Positions 1 through 5,984 of a DNA stretch of 10,268 bases are shown here, piece after piece. The stretch is from contig CAIUCF010000154.1 of NCBI GenBank assembly GCA_903897565.1, forward strand, positions 1 through 10,268, given 5' to 3'. The position numbers and the translations under genes were made by a program. Every line of letters begins with the position of its first letter. Position 1 is the stretch's first letter. This DNA is from an uncultured Rhodospirillales bacterium (GTDB taxonomy: Bacteria > Pseudomonadota > Alphaproteobacteria > ATCC43930 > CGMCC-115725). The notes under the pieces were generated by a model that saw only the letters and a program-made list of their open reading frames with translations, did not search any database and was not told the DNA's origin.

Positions 1-444
1 CTCAAGTGGCACGGCGAGTTCGTCTGGGCGTGCAAGAACTATGACGGCGACGTGCAGTCCGACACGGTGGCGCAGGGCTTCGGTTCGCTCGGCCTGATGA
101 CCTCCGTGCTGATCAGCCCCGATTGCAAGGCCTTCGAAGCCGAGGCTGCGCACGGCACCGTGACGCGCCACTACCGAGACCACCAGGCCGGCCGGGAGAC
201 CTCGACCAACCCGATCGCGTCGATCTTCGCCTGGACGCAAGGGCTGGCGTATCGCGGCAAGTTCGACAACACCCCGGACGTCCAGTACTTCGCCCAGACC
301 CTGGAAAAGGTCTGTGTCAAGACGGTCGAAGCCGGCTTCATGACCAAGGATCTGTCGCTGCTGATCGGCCCGAACGAGCCGTGGCTGACGACGACCCAGT
401 TCCTCGACAAGCTCGACGAACAGCTCAAGGTCGCGATGAAATAA
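1..444 (+). CDS. icd: NADP-dependent isocitrate dehydrogenase, C-terminal part (cut by window start)
   Basis: Oxidative decarboxylation of isocitrate to 2-oxoglutarate with NADP+ in the cytosolic TCA cycle. The window starts inside the gene, in frame at base 1, so only the last 147 residues are seen; the whole family is about 400-410 residues. The fragment matches the eukaryote-like (IDH1/IDH2-type) homodimeric branch that alphaproteobacteria use. It opens with the metal-binding stretch KNYDGDVQSD, whose two aspartates (fragment residues 17 and 21) correspond to the Mg/Mn ligands. The NADP-binding AHGTVTRHYR motif and the ETSTNPIASIFAW block follow. The His and Arg after TVT mark NADP rather than NAD use in this family. 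The TAA stop is followed 25 bases later by a strong hairpin. The true start lies outside the window. Identification is secure. Confidence 0.97.
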   Translation, partial: LKWHGEFVWACKNYDGDVQSDTVAQGFGSLGLMTSVLISPDCKAFEAEAAHGTVTRHYRDHQAGRETSTNPIASIFAWTQGLAYRGKFDNTPDVQYFAQTLEKVCVKTVEAGFMTKDLSLLIGPNEPWLTTTQFLDKLDEQLKVAMK

Positions 445-469
445 CCTCGGTCACCCGGGTGTAAGGCCG

Positions 470-507
470 AGGGCCGCGGGGATGGTTTCGATCCTCCCCG
501 CGGCCCT
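470..507 (+). terminator. Rho-independent-type terminator after icd
   Basis: A perfect 13-bp GC-rich inverted repeat (470-482 pairs with 495-507, arms AGGGCCGCGGGGA / TCCCCGCGGCCCT) with a 12-nt loop begins 25 bases after the icd stop. The following bases (TTCGCATTTG) are only moderately T-rich, so the U-tract is weak. The hairpin separates icd from the downstream transporter. Confidence 0.7.
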
Positions 508-597
508 TCGCATTTGTGCCATGAGGGAATGGCGGTTCCGGGTCGGCGAGGAAGCTGTTTCTCTGTCGCCCTGCGGTGGTGGCGGACGAGGTCCAGA

Positions 598-1815
598 GTG
601 AGCGAGAGTTTGGCAACGGCACGACTGAAGCCGGTCGGCGGCACGGTCACATTGGTGCTCGTGGCCATCAGCGCCTGCCATTTCATCAACGACACACTGC
701 AGTCCGTGCTGGCGGCGATCTACCCGATGCTGAAATCGGGCTTGCATCTCAGCTTCAGCCAGATCGGCCTCATCACCCTGTGCTATCAGCTGGTCGCGTC
801 GATCCTGCAGCCCGTCGTCGGCCTGATTTCGGATCGGCGGCCGCGACCGGCCGCACTGGCGGTCGGCATGGGATCGACCCTGATCGGCATGCTGCTGTTG
901 TCCCAGGCGCATAGTTTTCCCGCGGTGCTGGTCGCCGCGGTGCTGATTGGGCTCGGCTCGTCGGTGTTCCATCCGGAATCGTCGCGGGTGGCCAGGCTGG
1001 CGGCGGGGACGCGGCCGGGCCTGGCGCAATCGGTATTCCAGGTCGGCGGCAATGCCGGCCAGGCCTCGGGGCCGGTGCTGGCCGCCTTGCTGATCCTGCC
1101 CTATGGCCAGGGCAGCATCGCCTGGTGCGCGGTCCTGGCCTTTGCCGGGATGGTGGTGCTGTGGCAGATCGGGCAATGGGCGAAGACCCAGGCGCCGGCT
1201 GCCGCCAAGCGGCTGGCCGCGACGATCGCCGGAGCCGCTCCGGCGCGACCCGTCGCCAGGCCGATGGCGATCCTGGTGGCGCTGCTGTTCGCCAAGTATT
1301 TCTATCTCTCCAGCCTGACCAGCTACTACACCTTCTACCTGATGGCGCATTTCCATATCGGCGTGCAGGCGGCGCAGCTCGACCTGTTCGTGTTCATGGG
1401 CGCGGTCGCTGCCGGCACGATTCTCGGCGGGCCGATCGGCGATCGCATCGGCCGCCAGCGCGTGATCTGGTACTCGATCGTCGGCGTGCTGCCCTTTACC
1501 CTGGCGCTGCCCTATGCCGATCTGTTCTGGACCTGCGTCCTGACGGTGCCGATCGGGGTGATCCTGGCTTCGGCGTTCCCGGCGATCGTGGTCTATGCCC
1601 AGGAACTGATGCCGAACCGGGTCGGCTCGGTGTCCGGCCTGTTCTTCGGCGTCGCCTTCGGCATGGGCGGCATCGGCGCCGCCGTGCTCGGGGTGGTCGC
1701 CGACCATACCAGCATCGAGTTCGTCTATCGGCTCTGCGCCTATCTGCCGGCGCTGGGATTGCTCGCGGCGTTCCTGCCGAAGCTCGATACCGGGCGGCGC
1801 GCGGTCAAGGCTTAG
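598..1815 (+). CDS. MFS exporter, fosmidomycin-resistance (Fsr) type
   Basis: Predicted inner-membrane major facilitator exporter of 405 residues, the usual size for a 12-helix MFS protein. The N-terminal half carries the signature of the fosmidomycin-resistance group: an ISACHFINDTLQS segment (about 24-36), LSFSQIGLITL (51-61), SILQPVVG in helix 2 followed by a SDRRPRP loop (the MFS A-motif position), GLGSSVFHPESSRVAR (118-133) and QSVFQVGGNAG (144-154). The second half has a weaker A-like motif, GGPIGDRIGRQR. I chose the GTG at 598 because GAGG lies six bases upstream and the protein then begins just before helix 1. An in-frame ATG at 514 would add a 28-residue Arg/Trp-rich leader starting right after the icd terminator, which is unlikely. 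Known Fsr proteins export fosmidomycin and are proton-driven; the natural substrate here is unknown. The gene ends on the TetR regulator's stop codon in convergent orientation, so a shared function with the regulator is possible but not shown. Confidence 0.88.
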   Translation: MSESLATARLKPVGGTVTLVLVAISACHFINDTLQSVLAAIYPMLKSGLHLSFSQIGLITLCYQLVASILQPVVGLISDRRPRPAALAVGMGSTLIGMLLLSQAHSFPAVLVAAVLIGLGSSVFHPESSRVARLAAGTRPGLAQSVFQVGGNAGQASGPVLAALLILPYGQGSIAWCAVLAFAGMVVLWQIGQWAKTQAPAAAKRLAATIAGAAPARPVARPMAILVALLFAKYFYLSSLTSYYTFYLMAHFHIGVQAAQLDLFVFMGAVAAGTILGGPIGDRIGRQRVIWYSIVGVLPFTLALPYADLFWTCVLTVPIGVILASAFPAIVVYAQELMPNRVGSVSGLFFGVAFGMGGIGAAVLGVVADHTSIEFVYRLCAYLPALGLLAAFLPKLDTGRRAVKA

Positions 1816-2405
1816 GCCTGTCCGGGCGCCGGCAGCGCCTTGATATGCGCTTTGATCTGTTTGCGGGCACCGCTGAGGATCAGCTTCGAGAGTTCGGGAT
1901 CGCTGACGGCGCGCGACAAGGTCAGGGCGCCGACCAGGGTGCTGAGGACGAAGGCGGCTTCCTCGCGGCCCTGCTGGCCATGGCGCTCCAGCAGCGCCTC
2001 GACCCAGGCGAGATAGCGCGCGAAGCGGGTCGAGAATAGCGCACGCGTGTCGTCGTCGGCGCGGGCGACGTCGCCGACCAGGGCGCCGACGGCGCAGCCG
2101 GTACCGGGCCCATCGCGGTGCTCCGGGGTCAGATAGCCTTCGACGTAATCGATGAGACCGGCGCGGCCATGGCGTTCGGTCTTGTCCTTCTCGGCTTCGT
2201 TCTCCTCGAGCGCCCGCGCCAGAGCCGCCGTCACCAGCGCATCGCGCGAGTGGAAATGCCCGTAAAAACCGCCATGGGTCAGCCCGGCCTCGGCCATCAA
2301 TTCGGCGACGCCGATGCCCTCGAGCCCGGCTTCGCGGAAGCGTCGTGACGCGACCGACAGGATCCGCTCTCGACTTTGCGCCTTTTCCGCCTGCGACTTT
2401 GCCAT
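1812..2405 (-). CDS. TetR/AcrR-family transcriptional repressor
   Basis: 197-residue one-component regulator. The N-terminal 60 residues are a typical TetR DNA-binding domain: RERILSVASRRFREAG (helix 1, about 12-27), then the helix-turn-helix around 33-52 ending in the family hallmark GLTHGGFYGHFHSRDALV. The remainder is a helical ligand-binding/dimerisation domain of the kind with a GCAVGALVGDVAR segment. It holds a single cysteine, Cys104, close to the position of the reactive Cys106 of the electrophile sensor NemR; this similarity is from memory. The ATG at 2405 is preferred, with GGAA upstream; GTG codons at 2408 and 2411 are in frame and could be used. The gene is divergent from the isomerase/dehydrogenase operon, with a 138-bp gap containing overlapping promoters and a palindrome, which makes that operon its likely target. 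Its stop (1812-1814) overlaps the stop of the convergent exporter. Confidence 0.93.
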   Translation of the reverse strand: MAKSQAEKAQSRERILSVASRRFREAGLEGIGVAELMAEAGLTHGGFYGHFHSRDALVTAALARALEENEAEKDKTERHGRAGLIDYVEGYLTPEHRDGPGTGCAVGALVGDVARADDDTRALFSTRFARYLAWVEALLERHGQQGREEAAFVLSTLVGALTLSRAVSDPELSKLILSGARKQIKAHIKALPAPGQA

Positions 2406-2427
2406 CACCACGTTCCGATATTTCCGA

Positions 2428-2456
2428 TTGACACAAGATAGGTCGCCGCATAGCTT
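2428..2456 (+). promoter_or_regulatory. Predicted sigma70-type promoter for the isomerase/SDR operon
   Basis: A perfect -35 hexamer TTGACA (2428-2433) is followed after 17 bases by TAGCTT (2451-2456), a half-match to TATAAT. The predicted transcript start is near 2463, so the palindrome at 2466-2485 would sit at the start of the transcript, where a bound repressor would block initiation. Inferred from the sequence only. Confidence 0.55.
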
Positions 2457-2463
2457 CGGTCAA
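2435..2463 (-). promoter_or_regulatory. Predicted sigma70-type promoter for the TetR gene
   Basis: On the minus strand TTGACC (plus-strand 2458-2463) and TATCTT (2435-2440) are separated by exactly 17 bases. Transcription would begin near 2428, leaving a leader of about 23 nt before the regulator's ATG. This element lies almost exactly on top of the opposite promoter, so RNA polymerase could not occupy both at once. Confidence 0.55.
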
Positions 2464-2465
2464 TG

Positions 2466-2485
2466 TGCATGATGTTCATCATGCA
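2466..2485. promoter_or_regulatory. 20-bp palindromic operator, probable TetR-family binding site
   Basis: TGCATGATG and CATCATGCA form perfect 9-bp arms around a central TT. The size and symmetry suit a TetR-family dimer. The site lies just downstream of the predicted start of the isomerase/SDR transcript and immediately upstream of the -35 of the TetR promoter, so one bound dimer could control both. The flanking bases (ATG on the left, TAAT on the right) do not extend the symmetry. Confidence 0.65.
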
Positions 2486-2543
2486 TAATAGATCAACCAG
2501 AGCGGCCCGCCCCACTAGGCGCCGCCGCGCAAGGAAACGCATC

Positions 2544-3134
2544 ATGGCGACCGTCCAATTCTATTTCGATTACGTCAGTCCCTATTCCTACCTGGCGCAG
2601 ACGCAATTCGCCGGGCTCGGGCTCGATGTCGACTACCGCCCGATCACCGCGATCGACGTCATGGCGGTCGTCAACAACCAGCCCTCGCCGAAATGTCCGG
2701 CGAAACTGAACTACGCCCTGCGCGACACGACGCGCTGGGCCGAACGCTATGGGGTTCCGCTCGCGCTCAATCTCGACTGGTGGCGCGCCTTCGAGAGCGG
2801 GGCGTTGACGATGCGGCCCTTCGCGCGCGGCGCTCTGGCCGCGCTGCAGCTCGGATATTTCCCCGGCTATCACAAGGCGATCTTCGAGGCGATCTGGGCC
2901 CAGCCGCGCGACGTCGGCAGCGAGCGTGGCCGGCACAGCCTGCTCGAGGACGCCCGGTTGCCGGCCGCGGAGATCTGGCGGCTTGCCGAGACCCCGGAAT
3001 TCGACGCCTTGCTCGACGAGGCCAACAAGGCTGCGGCGAAGGCCGGCGTGTTCGGCGTTCCGATTTTCGTCGTCGGCCAGGAGATGTTCTTCGGCAATGA
3101 CCGGCTCGATTTCGTCAAGGAGTACGCGGCATGA
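2544..3134 (+). CDS. 2-hydroxychromene-2-carboxylate isomerase / DsbA-family (kappa-GST-like) protein
   Basis: 196-residue cytoplasmic thioredoxin-fold protein of the DsbA/HCCA-isomerase/GST-kappa group. It starts with the characteristic FYFDYVSPYSYLA stretch (7-18), where Ser12 stands at the position of the glutathione-activating serine of NahD and GSTK. There is no CXXC motif, so it is not a disulphide oxidase. PAKLNYALRDTTRWAERYG (52-70) and the C-terminal GVFGVPIFVV (168-177), with the cis-proline at Pro173, then MFFGNDRLDFV, are typical of the group. I chose ATG 2544 because AAGGA lies eight bases before it. The in-frame ATG at 2463 lies in the operator and would add an Arg-rich 27-residue leader. 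Characterised members isomerise 2-hydroxychromene-2-carboxylate with glutathione in naphthalene breakdown, but most chromosomal copies have no known substrate. The gene overlaps the next by four bases (ATGA). Confidence 0.88.
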   Translation: MATVQFYFDYVSPYSYLAQTQFAGLGLDVDYRPITAIDVMAVVNNQPSPKCPAKLNYALRDTTRWAERYGVPLALNLDWWRAFESGALTMRPFARGALAALQLGYFPGYHKAIFEAIWAQPRDVGSERGRHSLLEDARLPAAEIWRLAETPEFDALLDEANKAAAKAGVFGVPIFVVGQEMFFGNDRLDFVKEYAA

Positions 3135-3877
3135 CCCTCAAGAACCCCGACAACAAACCCGTCGCCCTGATCACCGGGGTCGGGCCCGGGACCGGCGCCG
3201 CCGCGGCACGGCGGTTCGCGGCGGGCGGCTACGCCGTCGCGATGCTGGCGCGCGGCGTCGAACGTCTCGACCAGCTGGCGGGCGAGATCCCCGGCGCCCA
3301 TGCCTTCGTCTGCGACGTCGAGGACGCGGCGGCGATCGCCGCGACCATCGACGCGGTAGAAGCGCAGCTCGGCGCGCCCTCAGTTCTGGTCCATAACGCC
3401 GTCGGCGGCGTCTCCGGAAGTACCTCGGTCGAAGGCGCCTTCGGCAATTTTCTTGAGATCAAGCCGGCGACCCTCGAGCGCAATTTCCGGGTCAACACCG
3501 TCGCCTTGCTGCATCTGGCGCAGCGCCTGGCGCCGGCGATGATCGCCGCCGGCAAAGGATCGGTGATCGTGACGGGCAATACCTCGGCGCAGCGCGGCAA
3601 GGCCGGATTCGCGGGCTTCGCCCCGACCAAGGCCGCGCAACGGATCCTGGCGGAATCGATGGCGCGCCATCTCGGCCCGCTCGGCGTCCATGTCGCCTAT
3701 ATTGTCATCGATGCGGTGATCGACGTACCCTGGACGCGCGATGCCTTCAAGGCGAGGGAGGACGCGTTCTTCATCAAGCCCGAGGCGATCGCCGCGGAGA
3801 TCTGGCACGTCGCGCATCAGGATCGCTCGGCCTGGTCGTTCAATGTCGAGCTGCGGCCCTTCGGCGAATCCTGGTAG
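3131..3877 (+). CDS. Non-classical short-chain dehydrogenase/reductase (SDR), Phe in place of catalytic Tyr
   Basis: 248-residue Rossmann-fold protein. The cofactor motif TGVGPGTG (15-22) has the TGxxxGxG spacing. A CDVED acidic motif (61-65), a degenerate NNAG motif (HNAVG, 89-93) and the structural Asn in FRVNTVALL (Asn122) follow. The active-site region keeps a serine (Ser152, in GNTSAQRG) and the lysine (Lys167), but the YxxxK tyrosine is replaced by phenylalanine (FAPTK, Phe163; codon TTC at 3617-3619). The C-terminal RSAWSFNVELRPFGESW ending belongs to a recurring SDR subgroup in proteobacteria in which, from memory, the same Tyr-to-Phe change is common. It may therefore be a real subfamily trait rather than decay, but standard Ser-Tyr-Lys chemistry is not possible. 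It is translationally coupled to the isomerase through ATGA, so the two products probably act on one pathway. Confidence 0.88.
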   Translation: MTLKNPDNKPVALITGVGPGTGAAAARRFAAGGYAVAMLARGVERLDQLAGEIPGAHAFVCDVEDAAAIAATIDAVEAQLGAPSVLVHNAVGGVSGSTSVEGAFGNFLEIKPATLERNFRVNTVALLHLAQRLAPAMIAAGKGSVIVTGNTSAQRGKAGFAGFAPTKAAQRILAESMARHLGPLGVHVAYIVIDAVIDVPWTRDAFKAREDAFFIKPEAIAAEIWHVAHQDRSAWSFNVELRPFGESW

Positions 3878-3899
3878 GCTGGTCCTGGAGTCGCGGTAT

Positions 3900-3937
3900 C
3901 AGGTGGTGCAATATGCCTGACGTCGTCGCACCGCCTG
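3900..3937 (+). terminator. Possible terminator after the isomerase/SDR operon
   Basis: CAGGTGGTGC (3900-3909) pairs with GCACCGCCTG (3928-3937), ten pairs with one T-G wobble, around an 18-nt loop. It lies 22 bases after the SDR stop and is followed by only three Ts, so it is a weak terminator or a protein-binding inverted repeat. Confidence 0.42.
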
Positions 3938-4172
3938 TTTAGACCGTTCGGAATCTTAAACGATCTGTCGAAGAGTTACCTGACATCAAGGGCTTAGGCG
4001 TAGGCCAGAAAGCATCTTGTTTAGGATTATCGAGCGACCCCATAGTTTTCGGTAGCTGCAATTCGTCGGACGCAGATCGGGCAGGGCCGGATCGCGGCGA
4101 TTGCCTGCATGTAAGCCCCAGGATCGGCTGAAGGGAGAGCCATCGTCACGAGACCTCCGGAACATCGCGCGG

Positions 4173-4190
4173 CGGAAGGTTGTACTTCCG
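4173..4190. repeat. Short inverted repeat upstream of the permease
   Basis: A perfect hexamer pair, CGGAAG and CTTCCG, around a 6-nt spacer (GTTGTA), 61 bases before the permease start. It could be a small mRNA hairpin or a dyad operator. At this length chance occurrence is quite possible. Confidence 0.3.
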
Positions 4191-4251
4191 ATGATCGACC
4201 CTTAAGCCAACGCCAAGAAGCAATAAGACAATAAGAGAGGAGTCGCCGACC

Positions 4252-5850
4252 ATGACCGTCAACACTCAGAGTACTGGTATCGGGGCCGAGGGCGATGGCG
4301 CCCTCGACGTCTCGCAACGAAAGGATGTCGACCTCCTTCACAGCAAAGCTGTGGGGCTGATCGGCGTGCTGTTCCTGACCCTGACCGGCGCGGCGCCGAT
4401 CTCGGCGATGTTGTTCAACGTGCCGATCGTCGCCGGTAACGGCAACGGGCTGTTCGCACCCGCGGCGTTCCTGGTGGCGACCATCATCCTGCTGGTGTTC
4501 TCGGTCGGCTACGCGGCGATGGCCGGCAAGGTCAGCGCCGTCGGCGGCTTCTATTCCTTCATCAGCCACGGGCTCGGCCGCGAACTCGGCATGGCGACCG
4601 GCCTCTCGGCCGTCGTCGCCTATTCGGTGTTCGAGCCGTCGCTGGCCGGCGGCTTCGCCTATTTCATGAACGCCAAGCTGATTCAGCTGTTCAATGTCAA
4701 CGTGCCCTGGCCCTATCTCGCCCTCGGCATGATCGCCGCGGGCGCGGTCCTGACCTATTTCGACGTGCAGATTTCTGCGGCGATCCTCGGCGTCGCCCTG
4801 GTCGCCGAAGTCGCGATCCTGCTGATCTTCGACGTCGGCGTGTTCGGCCATGCCGGCCATGGCGCCTATGTCAGCGTCGCGGCGCTCAATCCCGTCGGCG
4901 CGTTCCAGGGCTTCCCGGCGATCGGCAAGCTCACGGCAGGCGCTGCCGGTATCGGCTTGTTCTTCGCCTTCTGGTCCTGGGTGGGCTTCGAGATGGCGCC
5001 GAACTACGCCGAGGAGTCGCGCGATCCCAAGCGCATCGTCCCGCTGGCGTTGTATATCTCGGTCACCTTGCTCGGGATCTTCTATACCGTGACCAGCTGG
5101 GCCGCGATCTCGGGCTTCAGCAATGCGACGGACCTGATCACCGAGGGCCAGAACAACCCGGCGACGTTCTTCTTCGACACCTCGAGCCGCCTGATCGGGC
5201 CGTGGTCGACCTCGATCATGAGCTATCTGATCCTGACCAGTTCGTTCGCCTGCGCGATGGCGTTCCACAACACCGCCGCCCGCTATATCTACTCGCTCGG
5301 CCGCGAGCGCGTGCTGCCGGCGATCCTCGGTAAGACGCATTCGCGGTACAAGACGCCCTATGTCGCCTCGTTCCTGCAGTCGATCGCGGCGGCGGCGGTC
5401 ATCATCGCCTTCGCGGTGTTCGTCGGCTCCAACGACCCGACCGGCCAGGCCTATGGCCAGGTCTATGGCCTGATGGCGCTGCTCGGCACGATCCTGATCC
5501 TCTCGGCGCAAGCCCTGGTCTCGGTCGCGATCATCGTCTACTTCCGCACCCATCATCCGGAAGATCACCATTGGTGGAAGACCCTGGTGGCGCCGCTGCT
5601 GGCCTTCGTCGCCCAGGTCTATGTGCTGTGGCTGTGCGCCTCGCATATGGATTTCCTCGGCGGCGGCTTCCCCTTCGCCAACTACATTGCGTGGATCGAT
5701 GTCGGGGTGTTCGTGCTCGGCCTAGTCGGGGCCTTCGCGATCAAGGCGACCAACCCGACCAAGTTCGACCAGATCGGCCGCCTGATCTATCAGGGGGTCC
5801 CCGACGGCATGCTCGCCGATGCCGAGCACGCCCAGGGGCTCAAGCCGTAA
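4252..5850 (+). CDS. APC-superfamily amino acid/amine permease
   Basis: 532-residue integral inner-membrane transporter with about 12 hydrophobic segments and a soluble N-terminal tail of about 30 residues. Helix 1 carries the unwound-helix region typical of the amino acid-polyamine-organocation fold (LTLTGAAPISAMLFNVP, about 42-58). Helix 3 begins near GLGRELGMATG (107-117). The conserved helix 6/loop signature GFEMAPNYAEESRDPKRIVP (245-264) is the strongest family mark: an acidic pair, then N/D-P-K/R before helix 7. RYIYSLGRERVLP in the second half is the usual APC cytoplasmic loop. ATG 4252 has AGGAG nine bases upstream. Members take up amino acids, amines or related compounds with protons or by exchange; the substrate cannot be read from the sequence. 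It is monocistronic by appearance: a long leader before it and a strong terminator right after it. Confidence 0.92.
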   Translation: MTVNTQSTGIGAEGDGALDVSQRKDVDLLHSKAVGLIGVLFLTLTGAAPISAMLFNVPIVAGNGNGLFAPAAFLVATIILLVFSVGYAAMAGKVSAVGGFYSFISHGLGRELGMATGLSAVVAYSVFEPSLAGGFAYFMNAKLIQLFNVNVPWPYLALGMIAAGAVLTYFDVQISAAILGVALVAEVAILLIFDVGVFGHAGHGAYVSVAALNPVGAFQGFPAIGKLTAGAAGIGLFFAFWSWVGFEMAPNYAEESRDPKRIVPLALYISVTLLGIFYTVTSWAAISGFSNATDLITEGQNNPATFFFDTSSRLIGPWSTSIMSYLILTSSFACAMAFHNTAARYIYSLGRERVLPAILGKTHSRYKTPYVASFLQSIAAAAVIIAFAVFVGSNDPTGQAYGQVYGLMALLGTILILSAQALVSVAIIVYFRTHHPEDHHWWKTLVAPLLAFVAQVYVLWLCASHMDFLGGGFPFANYIAWIDVGVFVLGLVGAFAIKATNPTKFDQIGRLIYQGVPDGMLADAEHAQGLKP

Positions 5851-5865
5851 TCCGAACGACGCAAC

Positions 5866-5895
5866 GGACAGCCCCGGGTCACGCCGGGGCTGTCC
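5866..5895 (+). terminator. Rho-independent-type terminator after the permease
   Basis: A perfect 12-bp stem (GGACAGCCCCGG / CCGGGGCTGTCC) with a 6-nt loop (GTCACG), 15 bases after the permease stop. T-rich sequence follows about 10 bases later (GATTTTAAG) rather than at once. It is the strongest hairpin in the window and isolates the permease from the chemoreceptor gene. Confidence 0.78.
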
Positions 5896-5984
5896 CATCA
5901 ACCGGATTTTAAGTCTCTCTCGTTAGTGTGATTTGGTTCTTTGGTGGCGTGTCGGACCGGGATGGGTCCAGGGAGCTTGGCGGG

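Larger units (their letters stand above)
3878..4251. other. 374-bp non-coding gap before the permease: two hairpins, weak promoter candidate
   Basis: No convincing protein is encoded on either strand; the long antisense frame over its right half is a shadow of the permease. Contents: the hairpin at 3900-3937 (listed separately); a weak sigma70-like pair TTGTTT (4017-4022) and CATAGT (4041-4046) with an 18-base spacer; a short perfect inverted repeat CGGAAG/CTTCCG at 4173-4190; and an A-rich leader with a clear AGGAG ribosome-binding site at 4238-4242. If the weak promoter is real, the permease mRNA has a 5' leader of about 200 nt, long enough for regulation, but I recognise no riboswitch class. 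Confidence 0.4.

Noticed and set aside
514..597. An ATG start at 514 for the MFS exporter
   Set aside because: It begins seven bases after the icd terminator stem with no good ribosome-binding site, and gives an atypical Arg/Trp-rich leader. GTG 598 fits better.
451..2463. A 670-codon open frame on the minus strand across the exporter and regulator genes
   Set aside because: Its translation is an Arg/Gly/Asp-rich low-complexity sequence of the kind made by the antisense of high-GC genes. It covers two clearly recognised proteins in other frames.
2463..2543. An upstream ATG start for the isomerase at 2463
   Set aside because: It lies in the promoter/operator region and would add an Arg-rich leader. 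ATG 2544 has a proper AAGGA and gives the family's normal N-terminus.
5441..5470. Tandem GCCTATGGCCAG / GTCTATGGCC repeats
   Set aside because: They lie inside the permease and encode a short AYGQVYG stretch; a codon-level coincidence, not a regulatory or mobile repeat.
4027..5646. A 539-codon minus-strand open frame opposite the permease
   Set aside because: The composition (Arg, Asp, Glu, Gln, His repeats) is typical of the antisense frame of a membrane protein gene. It has no domain, and the permease on the other strand is unmistakable.
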